From: Aeromonadales bacterium
GTDB taxonomy: Bacteria; Pseudomonadota; Gammaproteobacteria; Enterobacterales; Aeromonadaceae
Assembly: GCA_012518835.1 (NCBI GenBank)
Contig: JAAYRH010000129.1
Location: 1-34,441, forward strand
Direction: 5' to 3'
Length of the DNA stretch: 34,441 nt
Within the stretch, counting starts at the first letter, position 1. Each line of letters starts with the position of its first letter. A program made the translations under genes and the position numbers. The notes below the pieces were generated by a model. That model was given only the letters and a program-made list of their open reading frames with translations. It did no database searches and had not been told where the DNA came from. This document shows positions 9,507-18,116 of the stretch, one piece after another.

Positions 9507-10150
9507 TATCCGGCCTCACTGCTTAGTTCGGTGCCAATAGCTAAATTATCCAGCTTTAGCTGCAGCCCGGGATTATCGTTTAGCCCACCTGCTTCTAATG
9601 CAGCTTGATAGGCGGCTTTTGCTTCGCTCGGATCCGCTTGCGCTAAATATAAATCGCCTTGGATCTCACTACGCTCGGCTAAGAAGGCATCGTTACTCAC
9701 TGCATTGAGATAAGACTGAGCGCCATCAAAGTCTTCTTGGGCAATTAACACCCGCGCTAAACGCAAGCGAATGGTGTCACTAATAGCGGCGTCTTTACTA
9801 CCATCAAGGGCCAGCTTTAGCTGCTGTACTGCTAGGTTAAGATCCTGTGCATCCACCGCTGCCTTAGCTAGTAACAAAGCGGCCAGCTCACCGTAATTAT
9901 TGCCTTGATTACGTTCGATAAACTCGATGACTTCACCAAAGGACTCAGCTCCTTTGCTCGATAGCTGCTCGCTAATATAAGCGAACTCTTCAGCACCGGC
10001 AGCGCGGGTTTCCACTTGGTGATTTTGATAATAACGCCAGCCAAAAATACCTGCCAAGCCTACTATAGCGCCTAAAATAATAGATTTTCCGTAATCTGAC
10101 CACCAGCGCTTTAGGGTTTCTATTTGTTCTTCTTCAGTATTATTAACCAC
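9506..10150 (-). CDS. yfgM: YfgM-family ancillary SecYEG translocon protein
   Basis: This is a 214-aa inner-membrane protein with a short cytoplasmic N-terminus (VNNTEEEQIETLKRWW), one membrane segment (about residues 20-38, IILGAIVGLAGIFGW) and a periplasmic TPR-like helical domain rich in Ala and Leu. E. coli YfgM associates with SecYEG and the chaperone PpiD. The start is GTG at 10150, directly abutting the hisS stop, with AGGTGA inside the end of hisS as Shine-Dalgarno. The stop overlaps the bamB ATG by one base. The order hisS-yfgM-bamB-der matches E. coli. Confidence 0.92.
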   Translation of the reverse strand: MVNNTEEEQIETLKRWWSDYGKSIILGAIVGLAGIFGWRYYQNHQVETRAAGAEEFAYISEQLSSKGAESFGEVIEFIERNQGNNYGELAALLLAKAAVDAQDLNLAVQQLKLALDGSKDAAISDTIRLRLARVLIAQEDFDGAQSYLNAVSNDAFLAERSEIQGDLYLAQADPSEAKAAYQAALEAGGLNDNPGLQLKLDNLAIGTELSSEAG

Positions 10151-11425
10151 TTAAATCACCTTTTTCAGCTGTTCAATCATGTCGTTAACCGCCAGAGTCT
10201 GTTGTTCACCCTGATCGCGCAAATACTTGAGGGTCACTACTCCCTTAGCAATTTCATCTTCGCCTAACATGAGGGCAATGGCCGCACCGCTTTTATCGGC
10301 GCGCTTAAGCTGCTTTTTAACACTACCGCCCCCACAATGGCTCATCACGCGCACGTTAGGTAGAGCATCACGTACTTGCTCAGCTAATACTAACCCCGCC
10401 GCTTGGCTTTGCTCACCCATGATCACTAAATAAATATCGGCGAGGGCCGGTGCGGTTTCTACTTGCTCTAAGGTTTCAAGCAATAAGATCAGTCGCTCCA
10501 TACCCATGGCAAAGCCCACCGCCGGCGTGGCTTTACCACCCAGCTGCTCAACTAAGCCATCGTAGCGACCACCGCCACATACGGTACCTTGAGCACCTAA
10601 GCTTTCGGTTACCCACTCAAACACGGTGAGGTTATAATAATCGAGCCCTCGCACCAAGCGAGGATTAATTTCAAAGGCGATGCCCGCAGCCGTTAACAAG
10701 TCGGTTAACCCCTTAAAGTGGGCTTGAGTTGCTTCACCAAAGTAATCACTTAATACCGGTGCGTCTTGTAATAGCGCTTGTACTTGAGGATTTTTACTGT
10801 CGAGCACCCGCAGTGGGTTAGTGTGTAGACGACGCTGGCTGTCTTCGTCTAACTGCTCTTGATGTTGCTCTAAATAAGCCACCAGTGCTTGGCGATAAGC
10901 CGCTCTTTCTTCGAGCTGACCTAAGCTATTGAGTTGTAATACTAGATGCTCACTCACTCCTAACTGTTTCCACAGACGCGCGGTAAGCATAATAAGCTCA
11001 GCGTCAATATCTGGTCCATTTAGACCAAATACTTCCACACCAAACTGATGAAACTGGCGATAACGCCCTTTTTGCGGACGCTCATAGCGAAACATAGGAC
11101 CCATATACCACAAACGGCGCTCTTGATTATAGAGCAGCCCTTGTTCGATTCCGGCTCGCACACAGCCTGCAGTACCTTCTGGGCGCAAGGTAATACTATC
11201 GCCACCGCGATCGTCAAAGGTATACATTTCTTTTTCTACAACATCGGTGACTTCACCAATGGCGCGGCGAAATAAGCCGGTTACTTCCATAATCGGCATG
11301 CGCACTTCGGCATAGCCGTAAGCCTGCATTAACTGTCGCAACGTTGTTTCTGCATACTGCCAAGTTGGTGTTTGCTCTGGCAGGCAATCATTCATTCCAC
11401 GAATCGCTTGGATCTGTTTAGCCAC
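10151..11425 (-). CDS. hisS: Histidyl-tRNA synthetase
   Basis: This is a class II aminoacyl-tRNA synthetase that charges tRNA-His. The length, 424 aa, equals the E. coli enzyme. Motif 2 is visible in the region [19 protein letters not shown]. The histidine-specific motifs are [15 protein letters not shown] and the glycine-rich [10 protein letters not shown]. Motif 3 appears as [15 protein letters not shown]. The last ~95 residues form the anticodon-binding domain. The gene lies between ispG (46-nt gap) and yfgM (0-nt gap), clearly within one transcription unit. Confidence 0.98.
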   Translation of the reverse strand: MAKQIQAIRGMNDCLPEQTPTWQYAETTLRQLMQAYGYAEVRMPIMEVTGLFRRAIGEVTDVVEKEMYTFDDRGGDSITLRPEGTAGCVRAGIEQGLLYNQERRLWYMGPMFRYERPQKGRYRQFHQFGVEVFGLNGPDIDAELIMLTARLWKQLGVSEHLVLQLNSLGQLEERAAYRQALVAYLEQHQEQLDEDSQRRLHTNPLRVLDSKNPQVQALLQDAPVLSDYFGEATQAHFKGLTDLLTAAGIAFEINPRLVRGLDYYNLTVFEWVTESLGAQGTVCGGGRYDGLVEQLGGKATPAVGFAMGMERLILLLETLEQVETAPALADIYLVIMGEQSQAAGLVLAEQVRDALPNVRVMSHCGGGSVKKQLKRADKSGAAIALMLGEDEIAKGVVTLKYLRDQGEQQTLAVNDMIEQLKKVI

Positions 11426-11471
11426 GAAATATCTCTATATTTGATGAAGTTAAAAGAAAATCTTGCCCAAA

Positions 11472-12590
11472 TTAGTCTTTAGTGTGTACCGGGATCTGCA
11501 CACTCGGATCCATCTTGGCGACCTTAGCACGAATGCGCCGCTCTAATTCATCAACTAGGCTGCGATTATCTAGGCGCCCTACCCGCTCACCGCCATCGTA
11601 TAAGGCACTTTTTCGCTGGGCCCCCGCTAATCCCAAATCGGCAATAAGCGCTTCACCGGGTCCATTCACCACACAACCAATAATGGACACATCCATCGGC
11701 ACCACGATATCTTCGAGGCGACTTTCTAACTGGTTAACGGTGCTGATCACATCAAACTCTTGGCGCGAACAAGAAGGACAGGCAATAAAATTAATGCCGC
11801 GCGAGCGAATGCGCAACGATTTTAAAATATCAAAGCCCACTTTGATCTCTTCTATCGGATCGGCGGCAAGCGAGATGCGTAAGGTGTCACCAATGCCTTC
11901 GGCGAGTAAAATACCTAAACCAATAGAGGATTTAACCGCACCACTGCGAAAACCACCGGCTTCGGTGATCCCTAAATGCAGCGGCTGCTCAATTTGCTTG
12001 GCCAACCCACGGTAGGCTCCTACGGCTAAAAACACATCGGAGGCTTTAACGCTAACTTTAAATTGATCAAAGTTAAGGCGGTCTAAGATCTCCACATGAC
12101 GCAACGCCGACTCTACTAAGGCGTCGGCGGTAGGCTCACCGTACTTTTCTTGAATGTCTTTTTCTAGCGAGCCGCCATTAACGCCAATTCGAATAGGAAT
12201 GCCTTTATCTCGCGCACAATCGACCACGGCGCGAATACGGTCTTCTCGGCCAATGTTGCCCGGATTAATACGCAAGCAATCGGCGCCATACTCTGCCACC
12301 TTTAACGCAATACGGTAGTCAAAATGAATATCAGCTACCAGCGGCATCGTGGTTTGGGCACGAATTTGTTTAAATGCCTCGGCGGCCTCCATGGTAGGCA
12401 CCGAGACTCGTACTATGTCGGCACCTACTTTTTCGACAGCGCGAATTTGCGCTAAGGTCGCTTCAACATCCGTAGTGAGAGTATTAGTCATAGTTTGGAC
12501 ACTGATGGGAGCATCTCCCCCCACTAATACTGAACCCACACGAATTTGTTTGGATTGACGACGAACAATAGGAGTCTCTGGTAAGGACAT
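11472..12590 (-). CDS. ispG: 4-hydroxy-3-methylbut-2-en-1-yl diphosphate synthase
   Basis: This [4Fe-4S] enzyme carries out the penultimate step of the MEP isoprenoid pathway, converting MEcPP to HMBPP. It has 372 aa, the E. coli length. An N-terminal TIM barrel begins at [20 protein letters not shown]. The C-terminal cluster domain shows the ligands in [10 protein letters not shown] and [12 protein letters not shown] (two Cys, then Cys plus Glu). It was formerly called gcpE. It follows rodZ by 13 nt. As an Fe-S protein it depends on the Isc system encoded further right in the window. Confidence 0.98.
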   Translation of the reverse strand: MSLPETPIVRRQSKQIRVGSVLVGGDAPISVQTMTNTLTTDVEATLAQIRAVEKVGADIVRVSVPTMEAAEAFKQIRAQTTMPLVADIHFDYRIALKVAEYGADCLRINPGNIGREDRIRAVVDCARDKGIPIRIGVNGGSLEKDIQEKYGEPTADALVESALRHVEILDRLNFDQFKVSVKASDVFLAVGAYRGLAKQIEQPLHLGITEAGGFRSGAVKSSIGLGILLAEGIGDTLRISLAADPIEEIKVGFDILKSLRIRSRGINFIACPSCSRQEFDVISTVNQLESRLEDIVVPMDVSIIGCVVNGPGEALIADLGLAGAQRKSALYDGGERVGRLDNRSLVDELERRIRAKVAKMDPSVQIPVHTKD

Positions 12591-12603
12591 GATTTACTCT
12601 TAC

Positions 12604-13557
12604 TTAATCGGGTTTAGGTACAGTCAGTCGAGCGGTCCGACCGGCTTTAAAGGCAGACAAGTCAATGGACTTATTCATATACACCACGTTGGCGGCTTGT
12701 GGGACGCCTAACACCATACTAAAAGGCGGCTTGCCTTCAAGTTCCAGTGATTGATTGGCCTTCTTTACACCAGAGCTCAGCACTTTTCCTGTACTGTCAG
12801 TCACCTGGATCCAGCAATCACCAGTAAAACTAAGCGTTATTAGCTCTGGATTAGCGTCTGAAGTAGCTGTGGCGTCCGCCCTGTCTACCGCCTCTTGGGC
12901 TATCTGCTCTGTATTTTCATCCGGCGCCAGCGCATCTAGGACGTGCTGATCTACAGCTTCTTGCTCAGGTGCCGTTAACGGGGCGGCACTAGGAGTAGAT
13001 GACTGTGCATCGCCTTGCTCACTCTCAGCTAAGCTGGCTTCATTGGACGCAGGTAAGGTAGGTGCAGGCTCGCCAGAAGGCGTAAGCTCTGGGCGCTCTA
13101 GTTCACTTTGACGAACATCATTAGAAATCGCACTGCGATTTTGGTTATCTTGCCACCACCAAAACACTAAAGAGGCAATTAACCCCACTAGCACTAACCA
13201 ACTAATTCGCTTTAGCCAAGTGTCATTCGCCTGTTGTCGAGTTTTTTTAGAAAAACTTTGCATGGGCGCAGTACCATAAGTAAAAGGCCCATTTTGTTTA
13301 TCAAACGCCGCTAATACGGTCGCTTCGTTTAGGCCGACTAACTTGGCATAAGCTTTTACATAACCACGCAAAAATGTTGGCTCAACGCCAGCACCATTAT
13401 GCTCACCATCAATGGACTCAATGACCGCTAACCGTAAATTAAGTTGGCGCGCCACCTCAACCTGAGTTAACCCTTTTTCTTGTCGAGCTTGGCGTAGTAA
13501 AACGCCGGCGCCAACAACATCAACCTCAGGCTGTGGATTTTCTTCATTTTTCGTCAT
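12604..13557 (-). CDS. rodZ: Cytoskeletal protein RodZ
   Basis: RodZ is a bitopic inner-membrane protein linking MreB filaments to the elongasome and controlling rod shape. From the chosen start MTKNEENPQPE it has 317 aa. It contains an N-terminal Cro/C1-type HTH (about residues 20-85, GVLLRQARQEKGLTQVEVA), a basic stretch, one membrane segment (about 117-137, ISWLVLVGLIASLVFWWW), a low-complexity Pro/Ala/Glu/Ser region (about 145-235) and the C-terminal beta domain (about 240-315). The frame is open a further 23 codons, to 13626. The ATG at 13557 is preferred because the shorter form matches the family N-terminus and gives an ATG-to-TGA overlap of 14 nt with pilF. The Shine-Dalgarno is weak, so translational coupling is likely. 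Confidence 0.93.
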   Translation of the reverse strand: MTKNEENPQPEVDVVGAGVLLRQARQEKGLTQVEVARQLNLRLAVIESIDGEHNGAGVEPTFLRGYVKAYAKLVGLNEATVLAAFDKQNGPFTYGTAPMQSFSKKTRQQANDTWLKRISWLVLVGLIASLVFWWWQDNQNRSAISNDVRQSELERPELTPSGEPAPTLPASNEASLAESEQGDAQSSTPSAAPLTAPEQEAVDQHVLDALAPDENTEQIAQEAVDRADATATSDANPELITLSFTGDCWIQVTDSTGKVLSSGVKKANQSLELEGKPPFSMVLGVPQAANVVYMNKSIDLSAFKAGRTARLTVPKPD

Positions 13558-14332
13558 GTGATAACCATTGTCTGGCTTGTTTTGAATTGGGAAATAACCT
13601 GACCAAGTCGGCGCCAGCTTGCTCAACCTGCGGCCCTTGGTGCAGCGCTTGGGCGTTACTGAGTGTTAACCAGAGACTATGGGGAGTGGCGCTAAACTCA
13701 TTGCGATAACGCTGTAAATATTTCCCTGCCTCAACATAATCCTTTTGCATAAACAGTAACTCGGCTGCACCTAGCAAGGCTTTGGGTTTAGAAGAGTTAT
13801 ACTCTAAAGCCTGATTAAAATAATGAAGAGCGCGTTGTTCTTGCCCTTGCTGCTTGGCGCACAGCGCCGCGTTTTCATAACTGTCGGCTACTTTAATATA
13901 ATGAGGCGCCGCCACCGCCTTCCTAAACATGACATCAGCTTCTTCAAATCGTTCCCGTTCACATAAGAAAACGCCATAATTATTTAAGGCATCACCGTGG
14001 TCTTTGTCTAGTGCCAACACTTCACGATAACGCTGCTCGGCTTTAGTGAAGTCGGCTACTTGTTGATAAAACCAAGCTAGCGCCAAGTGAATATCCGGAT
14101 TGCGTGGATCTTGGCTTAAGGCTCGGTCTAAATTGAATTTAGCTTGCTCACTATTACCCGCTTGCAGATAAGCTAAGCCTAGATTCATTCGAGTCAAAGC
14201 CGCTTCTGAAGGCTGATACTGCACCTCGCGAGACGGCATACCATCAATTAAATACGTAGTTTCATGAACACAGCCACTCAAGCTACTAATCAGCACTATC
14301 CCTGTTATGGCAGTTCCAATAAAGGAGCGCAT
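13544..14332 (-). CDS. pilF: Type IV pilus biogenesis/stability lipoprotein PilF (PilW)
   Basis: This TPR pilotin helps the PilQ secretin assemble in the outer membrane. It has 262 aa. The lipoprotein signal MRSFIGTAITGIVLISSLSGC has lipobox LSGC and Cys21. Roughly six TPR units follow, for example the run around ALTRMNLGLAYLQAGNSEQA, DIHLALAWFYQQV and ALNNYGVFLCERERF. The position between rlmN and rodZ matches Pseudomonas and other piliated gammaproteobacteria, whereas E. coli lacks it at this site. No other pilus gene is in the window. Confidence 0.92.
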   Translation of the reverse strand: MRSFIGTAITGIVLISSLSGCVHETTYLIDGMPSREVQYQPSEAALTRMNLGLAYLQAGNSEQAKFNLDRALSQDPRNPDIHLALAWFYQQVADFTKAEQRYREVLALDKDHGDALNNYGVFLCERERFEEADVMFRKAVAAPHYIKVADSYENAALCAKQQGQEQRALHYFNQALEYNSSKPKALLGAAELLFMQKDYVEAGKYLQRYRNEFSATPHSLWLTLSNAQALHQGPQVEQAGADLVRLFPNSKQARQWLSHDEK

Positions 14333-14354
14333 CCCTACTCCTTAGGTGCATGTC

Positions 14355-15473
14355 TTATAACATTGTGACGGATATGTTTTGTTCCTGCATCCGTTTTTTC
14401 TGGGTTCGTTTGGTTCTATCTATAACATCGCCCACCAGCTGCCCACAAGCAGCGTCGATATCGTCGCCACGCGTTTTACGGATAGTGACCGTGTTGCCAT
14501 ATTGCATCAACACTTTATTAAAGCGATCAATGCGGCTGTTGCTGGGCTTATCGTAATCATTGCCTGGGAAAGGATTAAAGGGGATCAAGTTGATCTTACA
14601 AGGCAAGTCTTTAAGCAGCTCGGCTAATTCGTGAGCATGCTGCATATCGTCGTTCACTCGATCCAATAGCACATACTCAATGGTTACTTTGCCATTATTT
14701 GCTGTCGACTTAGCAATGTAGTTACGCACACTTTCCAGCAAGGTGGCAATATTGTATTTATCGTTAATAGGCATAATTTGCGAGCGCAGCGCATCATTAG
14801 GCGCATGCAAAGATACCGCCAACGCTACGTCAATCATATCTCCTAGCTTATCTAGCGCTGGCACGACCCCTGAGGTTGATAAGGTGACTCGGCGTTTAGA
14901 TAAGCCAAAGCCATAGTCTTCCAGCATTAAGCTCATGGCAGGCACCACATTATTGAGGTTCAATAATGGTTCACCCATCCCCATCATCACCACATTGGTA
15001 ATGGGCTTACGGCCCGTGTCACGCATAAAACCGACTCGGCTGGCGGCGCGCCATACCTGACCGATAATTTCTGACACTCTTAAGTTGCGGTTAAAACCTT
15101 GCTGGGCGGTAGAGCAGAACTTACAATCTAACGCACAGCCTACTTGGGAAGAAACGCACAGGGTCGCGCGCTCGCCATCGGGAATATAAACCACTTCTAC
15201 TTCCTGATCGCCTACTAACATCGCCCATTTGATGGTGCCATCGGCAGACTTTTTCTCGACGCTAATTTCGGGCGCGCGGATCTCGGCGATGTTTTGTAGC
15301 TTGGTACGCAACACCTTATTAATATTGGTCATCTGCTCGAAGTCATCACAACCGAAATGATAAATCCATTTCATCACCTGATCGGCTCTAAATGGCTTTT
15401 CACCTAGCTCTTCGAAGAAGGCGCGCAGGCCATTACGATCTAAGTCTAATAGATTTACTTTTGCTTTACTCAT
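14355..15473 (-). CDS. rlmN: Dual-specificity 23S rRNA/tRNA m2A methyltransferase RlmN
   Basis: This radical-SAM enzyme methylates C2 of A2503 in 23S rRNA and A37 of some tRNAs. It has 372 aa. The [4Fe-4S] motif C-x3-C-x2-C is intact (Cys113, Cys117, Cys120 in [15 protein letters not shown]). The acceptor Cys that becomes mCys lies in the C-terminal [11 protein letters not shown]. The GMGEPLLN motif is present. AGAGG lies 7 nt upstream of the ATG. It is followed after 22 nt by pilF. Confidence 0.97.
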   Translation of the reverse strand: MSKAKVNLLDLDRNGLRAFFEELGEKPFRADQVMKWIYHFGCDDFEQMTNINKVLRTKLQNIAEIRAPEISVEKKSADGTIKWAMLVGDQEVEVVYIPDGERATLCVSSQVGCALDCKFCSTAQQGFNRNLRVSEIIGQVWRAASRVGFMRDTGRKPITNVVMMGMGEPLLNLNNVVPAMSLMLEDYGFGLSKRRVTLSTSGVVPALDKLGDMIDVALAVSLHAPNDALRSQIMPINDKYNIATLLESVRNYIAKSTANNGKVTIEYVLLDRVNDDMQHAHELAELLKDLPCKINLIPFNPFPGNDYDKPSNSRIDRFNKVLMQYGNTVTIRKTRGDDIDAACGQLVGDVIDRTKRTQKKRMQEQNISVTML

Positions 15474-15515
15474 CGGTTGCCTCTTGCTGTTTGACCCGAG
15501 CCCTAAGGGCGCAAA

Positions 15516-15544
15516 ATTGTACAGAGTTTACCAGAATCTTGCCA
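15516..15544 (-). promoter_or_regulatory. rlmN promoter (weak candidate)
   Basis: On the minus strand a TACAAT -10 (5/6) lies 17 nt after TGGCAA, a poor -35 (3/6). The predicted start is about 35-40 nt before the rlmN ATG. The stretch has no better pair. Confidence 0.3.
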
Positions 15545-15588
15545 GCGTTACCGCCTTTCCTTACGGCTGAGCTTTCGTGCTAATACCG

Positions 15589-15605
15589 TTACGCCTTCGG
15601 CGTAA
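15589..15605. repeat. Short perfect hairpin in the rlmN-ndk gap
   Basis: TTACGCC and GGCGTAA form a 7-bp inverted repeat around TTC. There is no T-tract on either side, so it is unlikely to be a terminator. It is the leftmost of several palindromic pieces in the 346-bp gap between rlmN and ndk. Confidence 0.5.
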
Positions 15606-15630
15606 TGCGAGAGCAAGCGTGCGCCTCCAG

Positions 15631-15729
15631 AAAACATCGCCGTTCGCTATACGCTGAACGCGATACGTAAAGCGGCTAGCTGGGCGCTACTTCTTATCTT
15701 TATTTTTCTGTGGGCTCGGTGGCAAAAAT
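15631..15729. repeat. Composite intergenic repeat, copy 2
   Basis: The core begins AAAACATCGCCGTTCG, matching AAAACACCGCCGTACG of copy 1, and ends in CGTAAAGC (copy 1: CGTACAGC). CTCGGTGGCAAAAA follows at 15715-15728 (copy 1: CTCCGTGGCAAAAA). Inside is an inverted pair CGTTC (15641-15645) / GAACG (15656-15660). The upstream part of the right-hand box, TTTTTCTGTGG, also occurs at the left-hand box of copy 1 (5948-5957). The rest of the rlmN-ndk gap contains the short hairpin, the ndk terminator and nothing else recognised. Confidence 0.5.
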
Positions 15730-15763
15730 ATTTTATGCCCTAATTCTATTGTGAAGAATAATG

Positions 15764-15792
15764 GGCACAAAAAAAGGAGCCGAGGCTCCTTT
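15764..15792 (-). terminator. ndk terminator
   Basis: AAAGGAGCC (15773-15781) pairs with GGCTCCTTT (15784-15792). The very short loop implies the innermost pair is open. On the minus strand it is followed by a run of T and lies about 28 nt past the ndk stop. Confidence 0.8.
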
Positions 15793-15819
15793 AATCAATA
15801 ACAGCAATAATGCGTCATA

Positions 15820-16251
15820 TTAACGAGTGCGTGGGCACACTTCTTCGTCGCTGAAGAAATACGCGATTTCACGGGCAGCAGAAGCAGGAGCATCTGAACC
15901 GTGTACTGCGTTTTCGTCGATGCTGTCAGCGTAGTCAGCACGCAAAGTACCAGCTAGTGCGTCAGCTGGGTTAGTGGCACCCATGATTTCACGGTGACGC
16001 AGAACGGCATTTTCGCCTTCTAGTACCTGAACCATGACTGGGCCTGAGGTCATGAAATCAACCAGAGCTTTAAAGAAAGGACGCTCGCTGTGCTCAGCGT
16101 AGAAGCCTTCGGCTTTCTCACGATCTAGGTGAACCATTTTCGCTGCTACTATTTTTAGGCCAGCGGCTTCAAAGCGCTGATAAATAGCACCGATCAAGTT
16201 TTTAGCAACTGCATCTGGCTTGATGATGGAGAAAGTACGTTCGATAGCCAT
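15820..16251 (-). CDS. ndk: Nucleoside diphosphate kinase
   Basis: This enzyme transfers the gamma phosphate between nucleoside tri- and diphosphates through a phosphohistidine. It has 143 aa from [15 protein letters not shown], the E. coli length. The active-site His117 lies in NAVHGSDAP, and the Kpn-loop and [12 protein letters not shown] segments are intact. The open frame continues 19 codons upstream, but AGGAAT placed before the ATG at 16251 and the family N-terminus set this start. The gene is monocistronic by its terminator and upstream -10. It neighbours rlmN, as in E. coli. Confidence 0.97.
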   Translation of the reverse strand: MAIERTFSIIKPDAVAKNLIGAIYQRFEAAGLKIVAAKMVHLDREKAEGFYAEHSERPFFKALVDFMTSGPVMVQVLEGENAVLRHREIMGATNPADALAGTLRADYADSIDENAVHGSDAPASAAREIAYFFSDEEVCPRTR

Positions 16252-16307
16252 AGTGATTGATTCCTTTATATTATTAACACAATAAGATCGAGGTGAAAAA
16301 CGGCGCA

Positions 16308-16313
16308 ATTATA
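16308..16313 (-). promoter_or_regulatory. ndk -10 element (candidate)
   Basis: A perfect TATAAT on the minus strand lies about 57 nt before the ndk ATG. The -35 region (GTTAAA with a 16-nt spacer) is poor. A second TATAAT occurs at 16349-16354. No terminator was found after pepB, so read-through from pepB is also possible. Confidence 0.35.
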
Positions 16314-16366
16314 CGTAAAGTTGCCGTCATTTAACACCTCCATCAGTAATTATAGTGGCACGCGCT

Positions 16367-17665
16367 TTAGTTATCTGCCTGAGTGTTGTCCAGTTGGCCC
16401 AACATAGCGGCGATAGTACGAATGCCATGCCCTTTACCGCCGGCGGCCCATAAGTCGTTTGGCGCTTTTTGATAAGATGCCGACAAGTCTAAGTGCACCC
16501 ACTGGCAATGCTCTGGCACAAAGCGCGACAAAAACGCCGCTGCCGTAGAGGCACCGGCCATGCCCTCACCGGCATGAATGTTAGCCATGTCAGCAAAAGA
16601 AGAGCTTAGTTGACCTACATGAAATGGCTCTAGGGGTAGTTGCCAGGCTTTTTCATACTCACTAGTGGCCGCCGCTACTACTCGCTGAGCAAGGGCATTA
16701 TCAAAGCTAAAGACGGCATTATAATCGCGACCCAATGCCATTTTGGCAGCGCCTGTTAAAGTAGCAGCGTCTAGAATAAAAGGCGCACCAGTAGCACTCG
16801 CCGCTAATAGTCCATCGGCTAACACTAAGCGCCCTTCGGCATCGGTATTTAAGACTTCTACGGTGACACCATTGTTATAGGTTAAAATATCACCCAGCTT
16901 AAAAGCATGGCCAGATATTAGGTTTTCGGCGCAGCATAAAAACAGCTTCACGCGCTGAGTAAGACCACGAGCAATCGCCAGTGCCAGCCCACCGGTGACC
17001 GTTGCTGCGCCGCCCATATCCGACTTCATCACCGACATGCCATCGGAAGGTTTAATGCTGTAACCGCCTGAGTCAAAGGTAATGCCTTTACCCACCAAAC
17101 AGGCCGCCACCGGCGTATTAGGGTCTTTGCTTGGGTTAAAGTCGACTTCAAGCAACGTAGGCGCGCGCTCACTGCCGCGCCCTACTTCATAAATACCTAC
17201 ATAACCCAGATCTTTTAGCTGCTCACCACTTATAGTGCGATAAGTCACAGCAGCGGGGGCTAACGACTGAAGAAACTTACCTGCGGCGGCGGCTAATGAA
17301 GCGGGATAGACTTCTTCTGGGCTACCATTAATAATTTCTCGCACCCATTCACTGGCCTGCTGGCGGGCCGTTAGCTCTTTAAGCTCCTGGGTGTCTGTTT
17401 CACCCCACTCTAGGGCTTGGCCGCCTTTGGCATTATAAAAACCTTGAGCAAATGCCCAACGGGTTTCTAAACGCCAGCCGCTACCCGTTAGCTGTACTTG
17501 TTTAATACCCATCGCATCGAGTTTACGACCCGCTTGCTGGGCTCGGTGTTCGGCTTCGCTAGCATTATTAATATGGACACACGCGGTTTGCTCATTAAAG
17601 CTCAACAGCGCCTTGTCACCCCACACTGGCGGAGCGACTTCATGGCTGAGGATAACCTGCATCAT
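16367..17665 (-). CDS. pepB: Peptidase B (leucyl aminopeptidase family M17)
   Basis: This cytosolic hexameric two-metal aminopeptidase removes N-terminal residues from short peptides. It has 432 aa. Metal and active-site segments of the M17 family are intact: LVGKGITFDSGGYSIKPS, MKSDMGGAATV, VLNTDAEGRLVLADGL and ATLTGAA. The N-terminal domain resembles PepB rather than PepA. The start is the first of two consecutive ATG codons, with AAGGAAA upstream. It follows fdx, as in E. coli, except that iscX is missing from between them and a terminator hairpin separates the two. Confidence 0.95.
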   Translation of the reverse strand: MMQVILSHEVAPPVWGDKALLSFNEQTACVHINNASEAEHRAQQAGRKLDAMGIKQVQLTGSGWRLETRWAFAQGFYNAKGGQALEWGETDTQELKELTARQQASEWVREIINGSPEEVYPASLAAAAGKFLQSLAPAAVTYRTISGEQLKDLGYVGIYEVGRGSERAPTLLEVDFNPSKDPNTPVAACLVGKGITFDSGGYSIKPSDGMSVMKSDMGGAATVTGGLALAIARGLTQRVKLFLCCAENLISGHAFKLGDILTYNNGVTVEVLNTDAEGRLVLADGLLAASATGAPFILDAATLTGAAKMALGRDYNAVFSFDNALAQRVVAAATSEYEKAWQLPLEPFHVGQLSSSFADMANIHAGEGMAGASTAAAFLSRFVPEHCQWVHLDLSASYQKAPNDLWAAGGKGHGIRTIAAMLGQLDNTQADN

Positions 17666-17700
17666 GGTGGAATTTCCTTAAATAGAATGGCGAGTATAAA

Positions 17701-17729
17701 TGGCAAAAGCCACAGTTAAACTGTGGCTT
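17701..17729 (-). terminator. isc operon terminator (after fdx)
   Basis: AAGCCACAG (17707-17715) pairs with CTGTGGCTT (17721-17729) around a short AT loop. On the minus strand it ends in TTTT. It lies about 45 nt past the fdx stop and upstream of pepB. Confidence 0.75.
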
Positions 17730-17773
17730 GTAAATATAAGCTGAGTGCTTTATTTATGCGCTATAAGGGCTGC

Positions 17774-18112
17774 TTAGTTGCCTTCCGATACCATATTGAT
17801 AGTATATTTTGGAATTTCTATCACTAAATCTTCGTCGGTCACCAAAGCTTGGCAACCTAAGCGAGAGTCTGGCTCTAGCCCCCACGCTTTATCCAGCATG
17901 TCATCTTCTAACTCACAGCTTTCTTCTAATGAGTCAAACCCTTCGCGTACTATGACGTGGCAGGTGGTACAAGCACAAGACTTCTCACAAGCATGCTCGA
18001 TAAAAATACCGTTACGCAAAGCCACATCCAATACCGACTCACCTGACTCGGCGTCAAGGGCGGCGCCGTCGGGGCAAAGCTCTGGATGGGGCAAAAATAC
18101 AACTTTTGGCAT
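17774..18112 (-). CDS. fdx: ISC-type [2Fe-2S] ferredoxin
   Basis: This adrenodoxin-type ferredoxin donates electrons for cluster assembly on IscU/IscS. It has 112 aa. The ligand pattern is Cys42, Cys48, Cys51 (EHACEKSCACTTCHVIV) and Cys87 (RLGCQAL), as in E. coli Fdx. An additional Cys46 lies inside the loop, as usual for the family. The gene is separated from hscA by 4 nt and is the last of the isc operon here. Confidence 0.97.
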   Translation of the reverse strand: MPKVVFLPHPELCPDGAALDAESGESVLDVALRNGIFIEHACEKSCACTTCHVIVREGFDSLEESCELEDDMLDKAWGLEPDSRLGCQALVTDEDLVIEIPKYTINMVSEGN

Positions 18113-18116
18113 GATT

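Noticed and set aside
11482..12015. Plus-strand open frame of 177 codons opposite ispG
   Set aside because: It is antisense to a full-length, conserved ispG, and its Ser/Arg/Pro-rich translation is typical of an antisense shadow frame.
13558..13626. 23-codon N-terminal extension of rodZ
   Set aside because: The residues before MTKNEENPQPE overlap the end of pilF and do not resemble the RodZ N-terminus. The shorter form with a 14-nt overlap is more typical.
16252..16308. 19-codon N-terminal extension of ndk
   Set aside because: It reads through the likely promoter and leader. The conserved Ndk N-terminus [13 protein letters not shown] with its own AGGAAT lies at 16251.
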